DNA from: an uncultured Cohaesibacter sp.
GTDB lineage: Bacteria > Pseudomonadota > Alphaproteobacteria > Rhizobiales > Cohaesibacteraceae
DNA length: 64,000 bases
Reading direction: 5' to 3'
Assembly (NCBI RefSeq): GCF_963666525.1
Contig: NZ_OY762905.1
Span: 744,001 to 808,000 of the forward strand
Of the stretch, positions 26,990-34,510 are shown one piece after another; the first letter of the stretch is position 1, and every line of letters starts with the position of its first letter. A program made the position numbers and the translations under genes. Below the pieces are notes generated by a model. The model was not told where the DNA came from, ran no database searches, and was given only the letters and a program-made list of their open reading frames with translations.

Positions 26990-27136
26990 TCCCTCGTTTC
27001 CCGCGTGTTGCAGCACGTTGAAAAGTTGCAGTTGCCGGCACCTCAATCACCAATCTGGGGACGAGCAAGTGTGACGCCCATATGACACGGGTACTTTTGT
27101 TTTTGATCAAGACCACCTATAAGGGGGCCGACTAAC

Positions 27137-27262
27137 GTGCCCGTGGCTTCGTCAGAGTCTGTTAAAAAACGCAATCTGCTCTATCGGATAGCCTTCTCGC
27201 CGCCTATTGTGGAAAGAAGCCTTGATGAAGCCCTTGCCCGTATTGGCCCAGCGCCAAAGTGA
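27137..27262 (+). CDS. possible small protein, 41 aa (unverified)
   Basis: GTG-initiated frame of 41 codons. AAGGGGG lies nine bases upstream, and the frame ends 29 bases before the FAD monooxygenase start. The protein is basic then acidic (VPVASSESVKKRNLLYR...). It could be a real small gene or a chance frame; no homologue recognised. Confidence 0.25.
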   Translation: MPVASSESVKKRNLLYRIAFSPPIVERSLDEALARIGPAPK

Positions 27263-27291
27263 ACAAGAGGACCAGTTCGAAAGATCCTGTC

Positions 27292-28497
27292 ATGACCGAA
27301 CGACTGCCGATCATTGTTGCAGGTGCTGGCCCGGGCGGCCTGTCCGCAGCCCTTGCAATCGCCTGCAAAGGCTTTCCCGTTCTGCTGCTTGAGCGCAACA
27401 GGATCCCCACCGAGGTGGGCGCAGGCATCCAGATTTCGCCCAATGCGACCAACAGTCTCAAGGAATGGGGCGTCTGGCCCTATATCGCCAAGCTGGCCGT
27501 AACTCCTGACAAGATCTGCATCAATTCCGGCGTGACAGGCGCCAGACTGTCCGAGATCTCCACCAGCGACATCTCACACCGCTTCGGCTCGCCTTACATG
27601 GTGATCCACCGCGCAGACCTGCAACAGGCGCTCTATCATCGCGCCAGCCAGTCCGACCTCATCGAAATGCTCGATGAACGCGAAGTGCGTGAGATCACCG
27701 AAACCGAAACCGGCGTCGAAGTGCGCTGCAAGCTGGCTGATGGGGAACAGATCTTCTACCGCGGGGCGGCGCTGATCGCAGCGGATGGGGTCTGGTCGCG
27801 CATCCGGACGGATTATTTCGGCAACAGCCCGGCTGCCTATAGCGGCAAGACCGCGTGGCGCGCCACCCTGCCCATGCAGATGGTGCCAAGCAGCATCGAC
27901 AGCGACAATGTCGGCCTGTGGCTCTCGCCCAAGGCCCACCTTGTACATTACCCCATCGTTTCGGGCCACATGATGAATATCGTGGCAATTGTCGATGAAG
28001 ACTGGTCGGAACAGGGCTGGAACACCAAGGGCGACGCCGCCTGGCTCAACAAGCGCTTCGCTCGCTGGCCGCGCGAAGTCAGGGATCTACTGGCTGAGCG
28101 CGAAGACTGGCTGAAATGGGCGCTCTGCGGTCAGGATCCGACCCAACCCTGGGTGCGCGGCAAGGTGGCCCTTCTGGGGGATGCCGCCCACGCCATGTTG
28201 CCTTTCATGGCGCAAGGGGCCGTGATGTCCATCGAGGATGCCGCCATTCTCGCCCGGGCGCTGGACGAGGTCGACGGGTCAATGGAAGATCGGCTTGCGG
28301 CCTACGAACACGCCCGCAAGAAGCGCGTCTGCCAGATTGTCAACCGGGCACGCCAGAACGGCCGCATCTATCACATGCGAGGCCCGCTCGCCATGGCCCG
28401 CAATCTGGTCATGCAGATGATGCCTGCCGGACAGATGCTCAAGCAGTTCGACTGGATATATGGCTGGCAACCGGAAGACGTGAAATTCGGTCTCTGA
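27292..28497 (+). CDS. FAD-dependent monooxygenase (salicylate hydroxylase-like)
   Basis: Class A flavoprotein hydroxylase, 401 aa. The N-terminal Rossmann motif GAGPGGLSAA is at residues 11-20, the DG motif (ADGVWSRIR) near residue 165, and GDAAHAMLPFMAQGA, the FAD/phosphate-binding motif, near 295. Substrate is uncertain; relatives are annotated as salicylate or related aromatic hydroxylases. The ATG at 27292 is favoured over a GTG 33 bases upstream, which lacks a ribosome site. It follows the zinc-finger gene. Confidence 0.88.
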   Translation: MTERLPIIVAGAGPGGLSAALAIACKGFPVLLLERNRIPTEVGAGIQISPNATNSLKEWGVWPYIAKLAVTPDKICINSGVTGARLSEISTSDISHRFGSPYMVIHRADLQQALYHRASQSDLIEMLDEREVREITETETGVEVRCKLADGEQIFYRGAALIAADGVWSRIRTDYFGNSPAAYSGKTAWRATLPMQMVPSSIDSDNVGLWLSPKAHLVHYPIVSGHMMNIVAIVDEDWSEQGWNTKGDAAWLNKRFARWPREVRDLLAEREDWLKWALCGQDPTQPWVRGKVALLGDAAHAMLPFMAQGAVMSIEDAAILARALDEVDGSMEDRLAAYEHARKKRVCQIVNRARQNGRIYHMRGPLAMARNLVMQMMPAGQMLKQFDWIYGWQPEDVKFGL

Positions 28498-28596
28498 ACC
28501 GCGGCAAGCCGATGGGCACCAATGGAAAAGGGGCGCCCTGATAGCGCCCCTCATAACATTTGATGTTGCATTCTCCGATCTGTGCCTCTTTGGTCC

Positions 28597-30156
28597 CTAT
28601 CGGGTTTCCCCTGCCTGCAGCGCCTTCGACAGATCCAGTCGGCCAAAGCCGAATTGCGGATCGCGACCTGCCGGCCCGAGATCTTCGGTGCTCTGCGACA
28701 GACGAGCCTTGATTTGCGCAAGCCCAAGCCCCGGCTCCTTCTGCAACAGAAGCGCAATCGAGCCGGAAATATAGGCAGTCGCCATCGAGGTTCCCGACTG
28801 CAGCGCAAAGCCTTCGTCCCCGGCAGCCACCAGAACATCGACACCGGGCGCAGCAAGCTCCACCTTGTCCCCCTGGTTGGCAAAGACATAGAGCGCATCG
28901 GCATCATCGGTAGCGGTAACCGCGATCACCGACGGATAGGCAGCGGGAAAAGCCACCGGGGCCTCGCTGCCTTCGTTGCCTGCTGCGGCAACCGACACGA
29001 CGCCCCGCTCGGACGCTTTGGCAAGCGCCGCTTCCATGAGCGCATCCCGGCCACCGGCAAAACTGAGATTGAGGATCTCGGCCCCCTGCTCGACGGCCCA
29101 GTCGATCCCGCCCACGATGTCGTAGCTGTCTGCCACCATGTTGCCCCGTTCATCGGCCCGGAAGACCTCGGCGGAAAGCAGCGACACCTTCTCGGCGATG
29201 CCGCGCATGCCCGATCGCGCCGCTATGATAGAGGCGATCGCCGTGCCATGTGCTGGCACCAGCTCCCCTTCGGCGGCATCGGGAAAGGCCGAATAGTGCG
29301 CAGCAACCACACCGGCAACAGCCGGATGGGAGGCATTGACGCCACTGTCGATAACAGCAAGCCGCACCCCTTCGCCACTGACACCATCAGCCATCTGCCC
29401 TGTTCCCAAGCCCAGCCGGTCAAACGCATATTGCAGCCCGGCAAACGGAGGCTGCGGCACGGAAGTGCCATCATCGGACGGATAGTAGAAATAGTCAGGC
29501 TGGGCCCTGAACACCCGCTCGTCACCGGCCAGCTGCAGGATATCCCGCACCGACATGCCCTCCGGATAGGCCAGCTTCAGAACATATTGATCCAGAAGCT
29601 TGATCTTCGTCTGCTCAATCAGATCCAACCCATAATCACTGAGGAAAGTTGCCACATCGCTCTCGGACAGACCGGGATTGAGCGTCACCACAAATTCGGT
29701 GTCACTGGCCCACGGCTTGTCTCCGATGGAATAGACCCGCGGCTTTGCCGCAGCCACACGCAGGGTTTCTGGCAATTCAATGCGCGGGGTTTCTCTGGGC
29801 GGCCTTGGCGAACGGGCCTGTTGCGACGGCTTGCGCGGTGCAGGTCGATAGCCCTGCCTTGGAGGCGGCGTCTCGGGTGGCGCATAGTCGGGTGGCGGCT
29901 GACGCATCTGGTTCTGCCGACTGATGCCGTCGATGATGGTCAATCCCAATCCCAGCCCCACGCCAAAGGCGGCACCAGACCCGATCCCGCGAGACCCGCG
30001 GCGATCAGGCTCTGTGCCACGCCGTGGATATTTCGGGATGTAACGCTGATCCGTGTAGGTCTGGGCACCGGCAGCTCCGGGCAGTGCCACAACAGGCACA
30101 GCCAGAAGTCCGGCGACTATCAGGGCTATAGCTGACTTCTGAAAGCGCATGCGCAT
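28597..30156 (-). CDS. secreted subtilisin-like (S8) serine protease
   Basis: 519 aa. Signal peptide (RMRFQKSAIALIVAGLL, cleavage after GAQ), then a Gly-rich hydrophobic patch (about 58-75), a Pro-rich linker (about 85-130), a prodomain-like alpha/beta segment (about 150-222) and the S8 catalytic domain. Catalytic D270 (VIDSGV), H303 (AHGTAIAS), oxyanion N394 (AGNEGS) and S457 (SGTSMATA) are all present. The prodomain segment (FVVTLNPGLSESDV...) resembles the C-terminus of the anti-sigma factor encoded just upstream. It is the last gene of a sigma/anti-sigma/protease operon, with GGAG six bases before the start. Confidence 0.92.
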   Translation of the reverse strand: MRMRFQKSAIALIVAGLLAVPVVALPGAAGAQTYTDQRYIPKYPRRGTEPDRRGSRGIGSGAAFGVGLGLGLTIIDGISRQNQMRQPPPDYAPPETPPPRQGYRPAPRKPSQQARSPRPPRETPRIELPETLRVAAAKPRVYSIGDKPWASDTEFVVTLNPGLSESDVATFLSDYGLDLIEQTKIKLLDQYVLKLAYPEGMSVRDILQLAGDERVFRAQPDYFYYPSDDGTSVPQPPFAGLQYAFDRLGLGTGQMADGVSGEGVRLAVIDSGVNASHPAVAGVVAAHYSAFPDAAEGELVPAHGTAIASIIAARSGMRGIAEKVSLLSAEVFRADERGNMVADSYDIVGGIDWAVEQGAEILNLSFAGGRDALMEAALAKASERGVVSVAAAGNEGSEAPVAFPAAYPSVIAVTATDDADALYVFANQGDKVELAAPGVDVLVAAGDEGFALQSGTSMATAYISGSIALLLQKEPGLGLAQIKARLSQSTEDLGPAGRDPQFGFGRLDLSKALQAGETR

Positions 30157-30181
30157 GCTCGTCTCCCCGGCTGATCCGCAG

Positions 30182-30913
30182 CTACTGGCTTGCGGATGCG
30201 AACTGAACCACGTCATTTCTTGCCTTGAGCTGTTCCAAAACAGCTTGTGTTCCTCCCGCCGGCAGATGCCCCTGAGCAATCACGATCTCATAGAACCCGC
30301 CCGCCTTGGGACCGTCCTTGATAATCGCGCCAAGCTCCTTCAGCAGCCCATTGACCGCCTCGATGCTGGCATCCTTGCGGAAGGCCACAAGCAAACTGCC
30401 CGATGGCATACCGGCTTGCGAAAGCGTTTTCGCCTGAGGCCCGGCAGCAGTGGTAAAGGTGCTGACAGACGGAATGTCCGTCGTCTGGCTTCCGCCATGA
30501 ACAAGATTGCCGATGATCACGGCCTGAGCAACTATCACGACAGCAACCGCCGCAGCGACAAATTGCATCGAAGGGGTCGAAAGACCGGCAAGGAAATCAC
30601 GGATCCAGCCGGACAGCCCGCGCCCCGCACGGCCAGAAGCCGCGACAGATGCCGCAAGGGAGGCTGCCGGTCCGCTTTTTGCTTCAAGCGCATCGATCGA
30701 GCCTAACAGACGATCAAGCCCGCCAGCAGAAGGTGCGCCAAGCGCAGCATGCTGCTGCTCCACCGCCAGGGTTTCCTCGGCAATGAGGCCGAGCTGCATG
30801 TGCATTTCGGGGTGAGCGGCGAGATAGGTTTCCACCTTCTCGCTATCATCAGGCTCCAGCAATCCCTTGGCAAACCAGGGCAGGAGCTTTTCGATTTCCG
30901 GATCGTAGGTCAT
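30182..30913 (-). CDS. membrane-anchored anti-sigma factor
   Basis: 243 aa. The N-terminal cytoplasmic anti-sigma domain (about residues 1-55: LLPWFAKGLLEPDDSEKVETYL) has no zinc-binding Cys. One transmembrane helix lies near residues 116-137 (FVAAAVAVVIVAQAVIIGNLV). The periplasmic tail of about 100 residues ends in a ferredoxin-like segment similar to the prodomain of the neighbouring subtilase. The start at 30913 has AGGA seven bases upstream. Its gene is between the sigma and protease genes on the same strand. Confidence 0.85.
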   Translation of the reverse strand: MTYDPEIEKLLPWFAKGLLEPDDSEKVETYLAAHPEMHMQLGLIAEETLAVEQQHAALGAPSAGGLDRLLGSIDALEAKSGPAASLAASVAASGRAGRGLSGWIRDFLAGLSTPSMQFVAAAVAVVIVAQAVIIGNLVHGGSQTTDIPSVSTFTTAAGPQAKTLSQAGMPSGSLLVAFRKDASIEAVNGLLKELGAIIKDGPKAGGFYEIVIAQGHLPAGGTQAVLEQLKARNDVVQFASASQ

Positions 30914-30962
30914 GTCTTTTTCCTCAACACTGGTATCCAAGGGCTTCATTGATCCAAGGGCC

Positions 30963-31532
30963 TCATGGCCAGCCCCGGTCGATGCCGGATTTGGCCAGAA
31001 GATCTGACAGTTTCTTGCGTGCATGGAACACCCGCGTCTTCACCGTGTTTTCCGGAACGGACAGGATCACGGCAATCTCCTTGATGGCCATTTCCTGATA
31101 GTAGACAAGATCGATCACTTCCCTGTGTTCATCGCTGAGCCGGTCGATACACAACCGCATGGCAGCCGCCTTGTCCTGCTTCAGCGTGGTAACCTCCGGC
31201 GTGTCCGTATCATCTTCAAGCCCGGAGGCATAATCGTCATCAAGCGCGGCATCCGATCGCTTGCGCAACTGGGATATCGCCTTGTTGCGGCCAATGGAAA
31301 GGATCCAGGAGGCAACCTGTGAGCGCCCCTCGAACTTTTCCGCGGACCGCCAGACATCGATGAAGGTCTCGTTTACAAGTTCCTCTGCCAACGCCTCGTT
31401 CTTCACGAAGCGCAGCAGAAAGCGGTAAAGCCGAAGATGATGCCTCTGATAAAGCAGAGCAATGGCCTTGCGATCATTTCTCGCGATCAGCTCCAGAAGG
31501 GCAAGATCACGGGTGTTTTCCGCTCCAGACAT
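30963..31532 (-). CDS. ECF-family RNA polymerase sigma factor
   Basis: 189 aa. Region 2 (ALLYQRHHLRLYRFLLRF, then DVWRSAEKFEGRS with ASWILSIGRNKAI) and region 4 (RLSDEHREVIDLVYY, EIAVILSVPENTVKTRVFHARKKL) are clear. GAGGA lies five bases before the start. It overlaps nothing and is followed 49 bases on by its anti-sigma gene; the cognate signal is probably at the envelope. Divergent from the first BA14K gene. Confidence 0.93.
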   Translation of the reverse strand: MSGAENTRDLALLELIARNDRKAIALLYQRHHLRLYRFLLRFVKNEALAEELVNETFIDVWRSAEKFEGRSQVASWILSIGRNKAISQLRKRSDAALDDDYASGLEDDTDTPEVTTLKQDKAAAMRLCIDRLSDEHREVIDLVYYQEMAIKEIAVILSVPENTVKTRVFHARKKLSDLLAKSGIDRGWP

Positions 31533-31729
31533 GCATTCCTCAATTTCACTGTCATACCTGTGTCGTTTGAGCGCGCCGTCAGGTTCAAATTTTTTTGCAA
31601 ATTTTCAGCAGGACAAACGCGCCCCATCTTGGCACAGCTCTCTTCTTTGAACCAGTCAAAGAAGGTCAAGGCCAACCTAAGCGGGACAACCACTGGAAAA
31701 CACCGGAAACAAAATAAACAAAATATATT

Positions 31730-31754
31730 GGAACCATGTCTCTCCATGGCCGTT
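31730..31754 (+). promoter_or_regulatory. EcfG-type (general stress response) promoter match
   Basis: GGAAC at 31730-31734, 16-base spacer, CGTT at 31751-31754: a perfect match to the alphaproteobacterial EcfG consensus GGAAC-N16/17-CGTT. It lies 75 bases before the start of the first BA14K gene. Sequence match only. Confidence 0.6.
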
Positions 31755-31828
31755 TATTTGACAATATCGCCATTTATGTAAAGCAGATACAAATCAGAAA
31801 AACTGAAAACCAGCGAAGGAGAACACCG

Positions 31829-32236
31829 ATGATCCGCCACAAGTTAATGACACTGGCCATGATTACAGCTCTCGGTATGACCGCCGCCGTTACTGGAACG
31901 GCTCCACAGGCCCAGGCAAAGGACGGCAAGAACGCAGCTCTCGCAACAGGTATCATCGTCGGCACGGTGGCAGGGGCCATCGCCGTCAATGCGGCCAAGG
32001 ACAACAAGCGCCCCGTAACAGTGCACCGTGCGCCTCCACCGCCAAAGCACTACGCCCCGGCACCGCGCAAGGCCTATGCTCCGAACCCACCACGGCATTA
32101 CGCGCCAAATCCGCGCTCAATCGTCATGAGCAGGGAACAGATCAGGCGCTGCTCCGAACGCTACCGGTCCTTCAATCCCAGAACCGGCTATTACACCGGT
32201 TATGACGGCAGAAAGCACCTGTGCACGCTGCGCTAA
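31829..32236 (+). CDS. BA14K family protein
   Basis: 135 aa, exported (signal peptide to about residue 30, QAQA). A Gly/Ala-rich zipper helix (GKNAALATGIIVGTVAGAIAV) is followed by a Pro/Tyr-rich segment and the BA14K core with the paired Cys (C109 and C132) bracketing ERYRSFNPRTGYYTGYDGRK. AGGAG is seven bases before the start. The family was named for a Brucella abortus immunoreactive protein. First of three paralogues here. Confidence 0.88.
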   Translation: MIRHKLMTLAMITALGMTAAVTGTAPQAQAKDGKNAALATGIIVGTVAGAIAVNAAKDNKRPVTVHRAPPPPKHYAPAPRKAYAPNPPRHYAPNPRSIVMSREQIRRCSERYRSFNPRTGYYTGYDGRKHLCTLR

Positions 32237-32552
32237 CACGAGCAGCCTTGTAACGACAACAGACCCGGCCCGATCACACAGGGCAAAGGGATGAACGGAA
32301 CGAAAATAAGCCGCCGACAAGGCGGCTTATCCGCAACAGGAGCGGGGAAGCCCCGACTGCCGCCGATTTTTGACATTGGTAAGCCATTGAAATTGCGTCA
32401 CTTACGAAAAATTTCGAAATTTTCAGAACTTTTTTAGAACCAACTCGCACCCCACGGCGACTGATGAGTATGAGCGCAACAGACAGCGCACCGAGTTAAG
32501 CCAGACAAAGCAAAACGACAGCAACAGTCGAGAAACCCAACGGAGAGAGACC
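32237..32552. other. 316-base spacer between BA14K genes, with hairpins
   Basis: Includes a strong stem (32306-32315 with 32321-32330, five-base loop); its T-rich side faces the minus strand. A near-palindromic GAAAA/TTTTC element lies at 32406-32424. Nothing else is recognised; the promoter for the second BA14K gene should lie here. Confidence 0.5.
32306..32330. terminator. hairpin downstream of the first BA14K gene
   Basis: Perfect ten-base-pair stem ATAAGCCGCC/GGCGGCTTAT. The T tract follows it only on the minus strand (TTTT), yet no minus-strand gene ends here. For the plus-strand gene it would be a stem without a T run. Confidence 0.5.
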
Positions 32553-32888
32553 ATGTTCAAGAAAACCATCGCAGCTTTCGCAATGATCGCAACCATCGCA
32601 ACGACCGCAAGCTTGGCCGTATCCACCACCGAAGCCGAGGCCGCAGGCGGACGCCACGCTGCCTTCGCAGTTGGCGCAATCACCGGCCTTGCAGTCGGAG
32701 CCATCGCAGCCAACGGCAACTATCACCGCCCATATTATGGCCCGCGCGGCCCGGCACATGGCTACTATGGTCGCCCGGCCCCTTGGACGCCAGCCTGGTA
32801 TCGCTACTGCTCGAACCGTTACCGGTCTTTTGATCCGCATACCGGCTACTTCGTGACCTATGGTGGTCACCACCGCTTCTGCCGTTAG
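32553..32888 (+). CDS. BA14K family protein
   Basis: 111 aa, exported (signal peptide to about residue 31). It has a Gly/Ala zipper (FAVGAITGLAVGAIAA), then a His/Tyr/Pro-rich region and the BA14K core (YCSNRYRSFDPHTGYFVTYGGHHRFC). GGAGAGAGACC precedes the start. Its C-terminal core is closer to the third copy than to the first. Confidence 0.88.
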   Translation: MFKKTIAAFAMIATIATTASLAVSTTEAEAAGGRHAAFAVGAITGLAVGAIAANGNYHRPYYGPRGPAHGYYGRPAPWTPAWYRYCSNRYRSFDPHTGYFVTYGGHHRFCR

Positions 32889-32944
32889 GCTCTGCGGTCT
32901 CTGGTGAAAGCCGGCAAAGAGACCTCCGCTTCAAAGGTCGCCAT

Positions 32945-33004
32945 CCGGCGGCCTTTCCCTCTGTTGCCCGGTCATTTCCCGGACATATCCAAAGAGGCCG
33001 CCGG
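32945..33004. repeat. long inverted repeat between BA14K genes
   Basis: CCGGCGGCC (32945-32953) is exactly complementary to GGCCGCCGG (32996-33004), extended by CTTT/AAAG with a two-base bulge; a small CCGG/CCGG stem sits in the loop. No T tract follows, so it may be an mRNA-stabilising hairpin or rho-type terminator structure rather than an intrinsic terminator. Confidence 0.5.
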
Positions 33005-33172
33005 CCACTCTTGCCCCCCCCTAAAAAGCCGGTGGAAACAAAAAGAAAAAAATCAAATCACTTTGAAGTGTTTTGAAAAATTACAATTCGGAAACAATAA
33101 TTCTGCCATTATTCAATGCATACTCGCAGGCATTGACTATTGGTTGCGACAGTCCCACTCTTGGAGCATTCA

Positions 33173-33595
33173 ATGATGAAACACAAAATCAGTATCTATC
33201 TATTGCTTGCAGCCTTGTTGCCTGCAATTGCAATGACGATGGCGACGCAGAAAGCCAACGCCAGAGATGGTCGGAATGCAGCCTTTGCGACAGGGCTGAT
33301 CGCAGGGGCCGTTGGTGGTGCTGCAATCATGGCGAATGATCGCTACTACAACCCGCCACGCCGCTATTACCGCCCGGCTCCGCCACCACCACGCTACTAT
33401 CGTCCGGCACCGCCGCGCTATTATCGCCCAGTAGCGCCGCGTTACTATCGTCCGGCTCCTCCACCGCGCTATTATGGCCGTCCGGCGCCCTGGACCCCTG
33501 AATGGTACAGCTATTGCCATTCCAAATACCGGTCCTTCAACCCGCGTACCGGCTATTTCACAACGTATGGCGGACAACAGAGATTCTGCCGTTAG
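33173..33595 (+). CDS. BA14K family protein with Tyr/Pro repeats
   Basis: 140 aa, exported (signal peptide to about residue 29). After a Gly/Ala zipper (AAFATGLIAGAVGGAAI) comes a low-complexity array of YYRPAPP-like units (residues 58-101), then the BA14K core (YCHSKYRSFNPRTGYFTTYGGQQRFC). GGAG is six bases before the ATG. The repeat array is much longer than in its two neighbours. A strong terminator follows. Confidence 0.87.
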   Translation: MMKHKISIYLLLAALLPAIAMTMATQKANARDGRNAAFATGLIAGAVGGAAIMANDRYYNPPRRYYRPAPPPPRYYRPAPPRYYRPVAPRYYRPAPPPRYYGRPAPWTPEWYSYCHSKYRSFNPRTGYFTTYGGQQRFCR

Positions 33596-33609
33596 GCCTT
33601 GATGACCCG

Positions 33610-33644
33610 AAGACCCTCCTGCCTTGCATGAGGGTCTTTTTTTG
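33610..33644 (+). terminator. intrinsic terminator after the third BA14K gene
   Basis: Nine-base-pair stem AAGACCCTC/GAGGGTCTT (33610-33618 with 33630-33638) followed by a T tract, 15 bases past the stop. This closes the BA14K cluster on the right. Confidence 0.8.
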
Positions 33645-33851
33645 CCCATCTTCTGCTTTTTGTTCATGCACCGTAGCCTGCATCCCTTGTATATCGGCCA
33701 CATAAAAAATGGTCTGACTTTTCATCGAGCGCCTTTGCCTTTATACCTTTGGCAATCGCACTCAACCGAGGTGACCCCGGCCTGTCCAACAAAGCCGGCC
33801 GAGCCATGGCAGCGCACCTTCTGGCCAACCGACAGAAAAGCGGACGGAACA

Positions 33852-34127
33852 ATGGACATCGATACAATTGCAAAAATCTTCCTCTCTGCCATGTTCAGCC
33901 CTCCCGGCATTGCCAACTTCGTGGTTTCAACCGTTCTGAAGAAGCGCCTGCATGCAACGGCTGCCGCCTTTATCGCTTCGGCTGCGCTTGTGTTCATGAA
34001 CAGCAAGGGCCTCGCCACTATCCCTCTGGGGCAATATGTCACTGTCGTCATTTGCACTGTCATCGCCATGATGATCGTCGCCCATTTCGCTTTCACCATT
34101 GGCGAAAAAGTGAGAAGCAAGAAATAG
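33852..34127 (+). CDS. small membrane protein of unknown function
   Basis: 91 aa with two or three hydrophobic helices (AMFSPPGIANFVV; ATAAAFIASAALVFM; YVTVVICTVIAMMIVAHFAF). A basic C-terminus ends in Lys-Lys. ACGGA precedes the start. Function not recognised. Confidence 0.6.
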   Translation: MDIDTIAKIFLSAMFSPPGIANFVVSTVLKKRLHATAAAFIASAALVFMNSKGLATIPLGQYVTVVICTVIAMMIVAHFAFTIGEKVRSKK

Positions 34128-34510
34128 CGGAGGTTCTGCCTCAGGAGCAAAGAGCGCCGGCATCGGCTGACATCGCCACTTGACACGGCCACAAGCGATA
34201 CATCCAAGCCATTGAAATTAAATATTATTTCTGATTTTTCTTTTGCGAGCGCCTCTTCCCCGGCGACCAGCAGCCCACCTCGATTTTGCAATTCGGGCAC
34301 TGGCAGAACCCCTCTCCACATGCCCGCATCAGCAGTTGTGCGGGCTCCGGTTGCCGGAAGAATCCTTTCCAGATCACAACTCAGAGGCGGCACACCGAAT
34401 GACATCATTAACATTGATATTTTTCAGGAGTGATATCTTTTTACAAAATTAAACACTCCTGTCGTAAAACGTTGCAACTTTTGAATACAAGAAAACGTGC
34501 AGAAACCGGA
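34128..34510. other. 383-base intergenic region
   Basis: Between the small membrane protein and the GAF-GGDEF-EAL gene. It is GC-normal at the left and AT-rich at 34210-34245 and 34410-34460. I see no gene or clear terminator; it must contain the promoter of the c-di-GMP gene. Confidence 0.4.

Noticed and set aside
28582-30135. Long plus-strand open frame over the subtilase
   Set aside because: Antisense to a gene with a complete catalytic triad; composition is that of a shadow frame.
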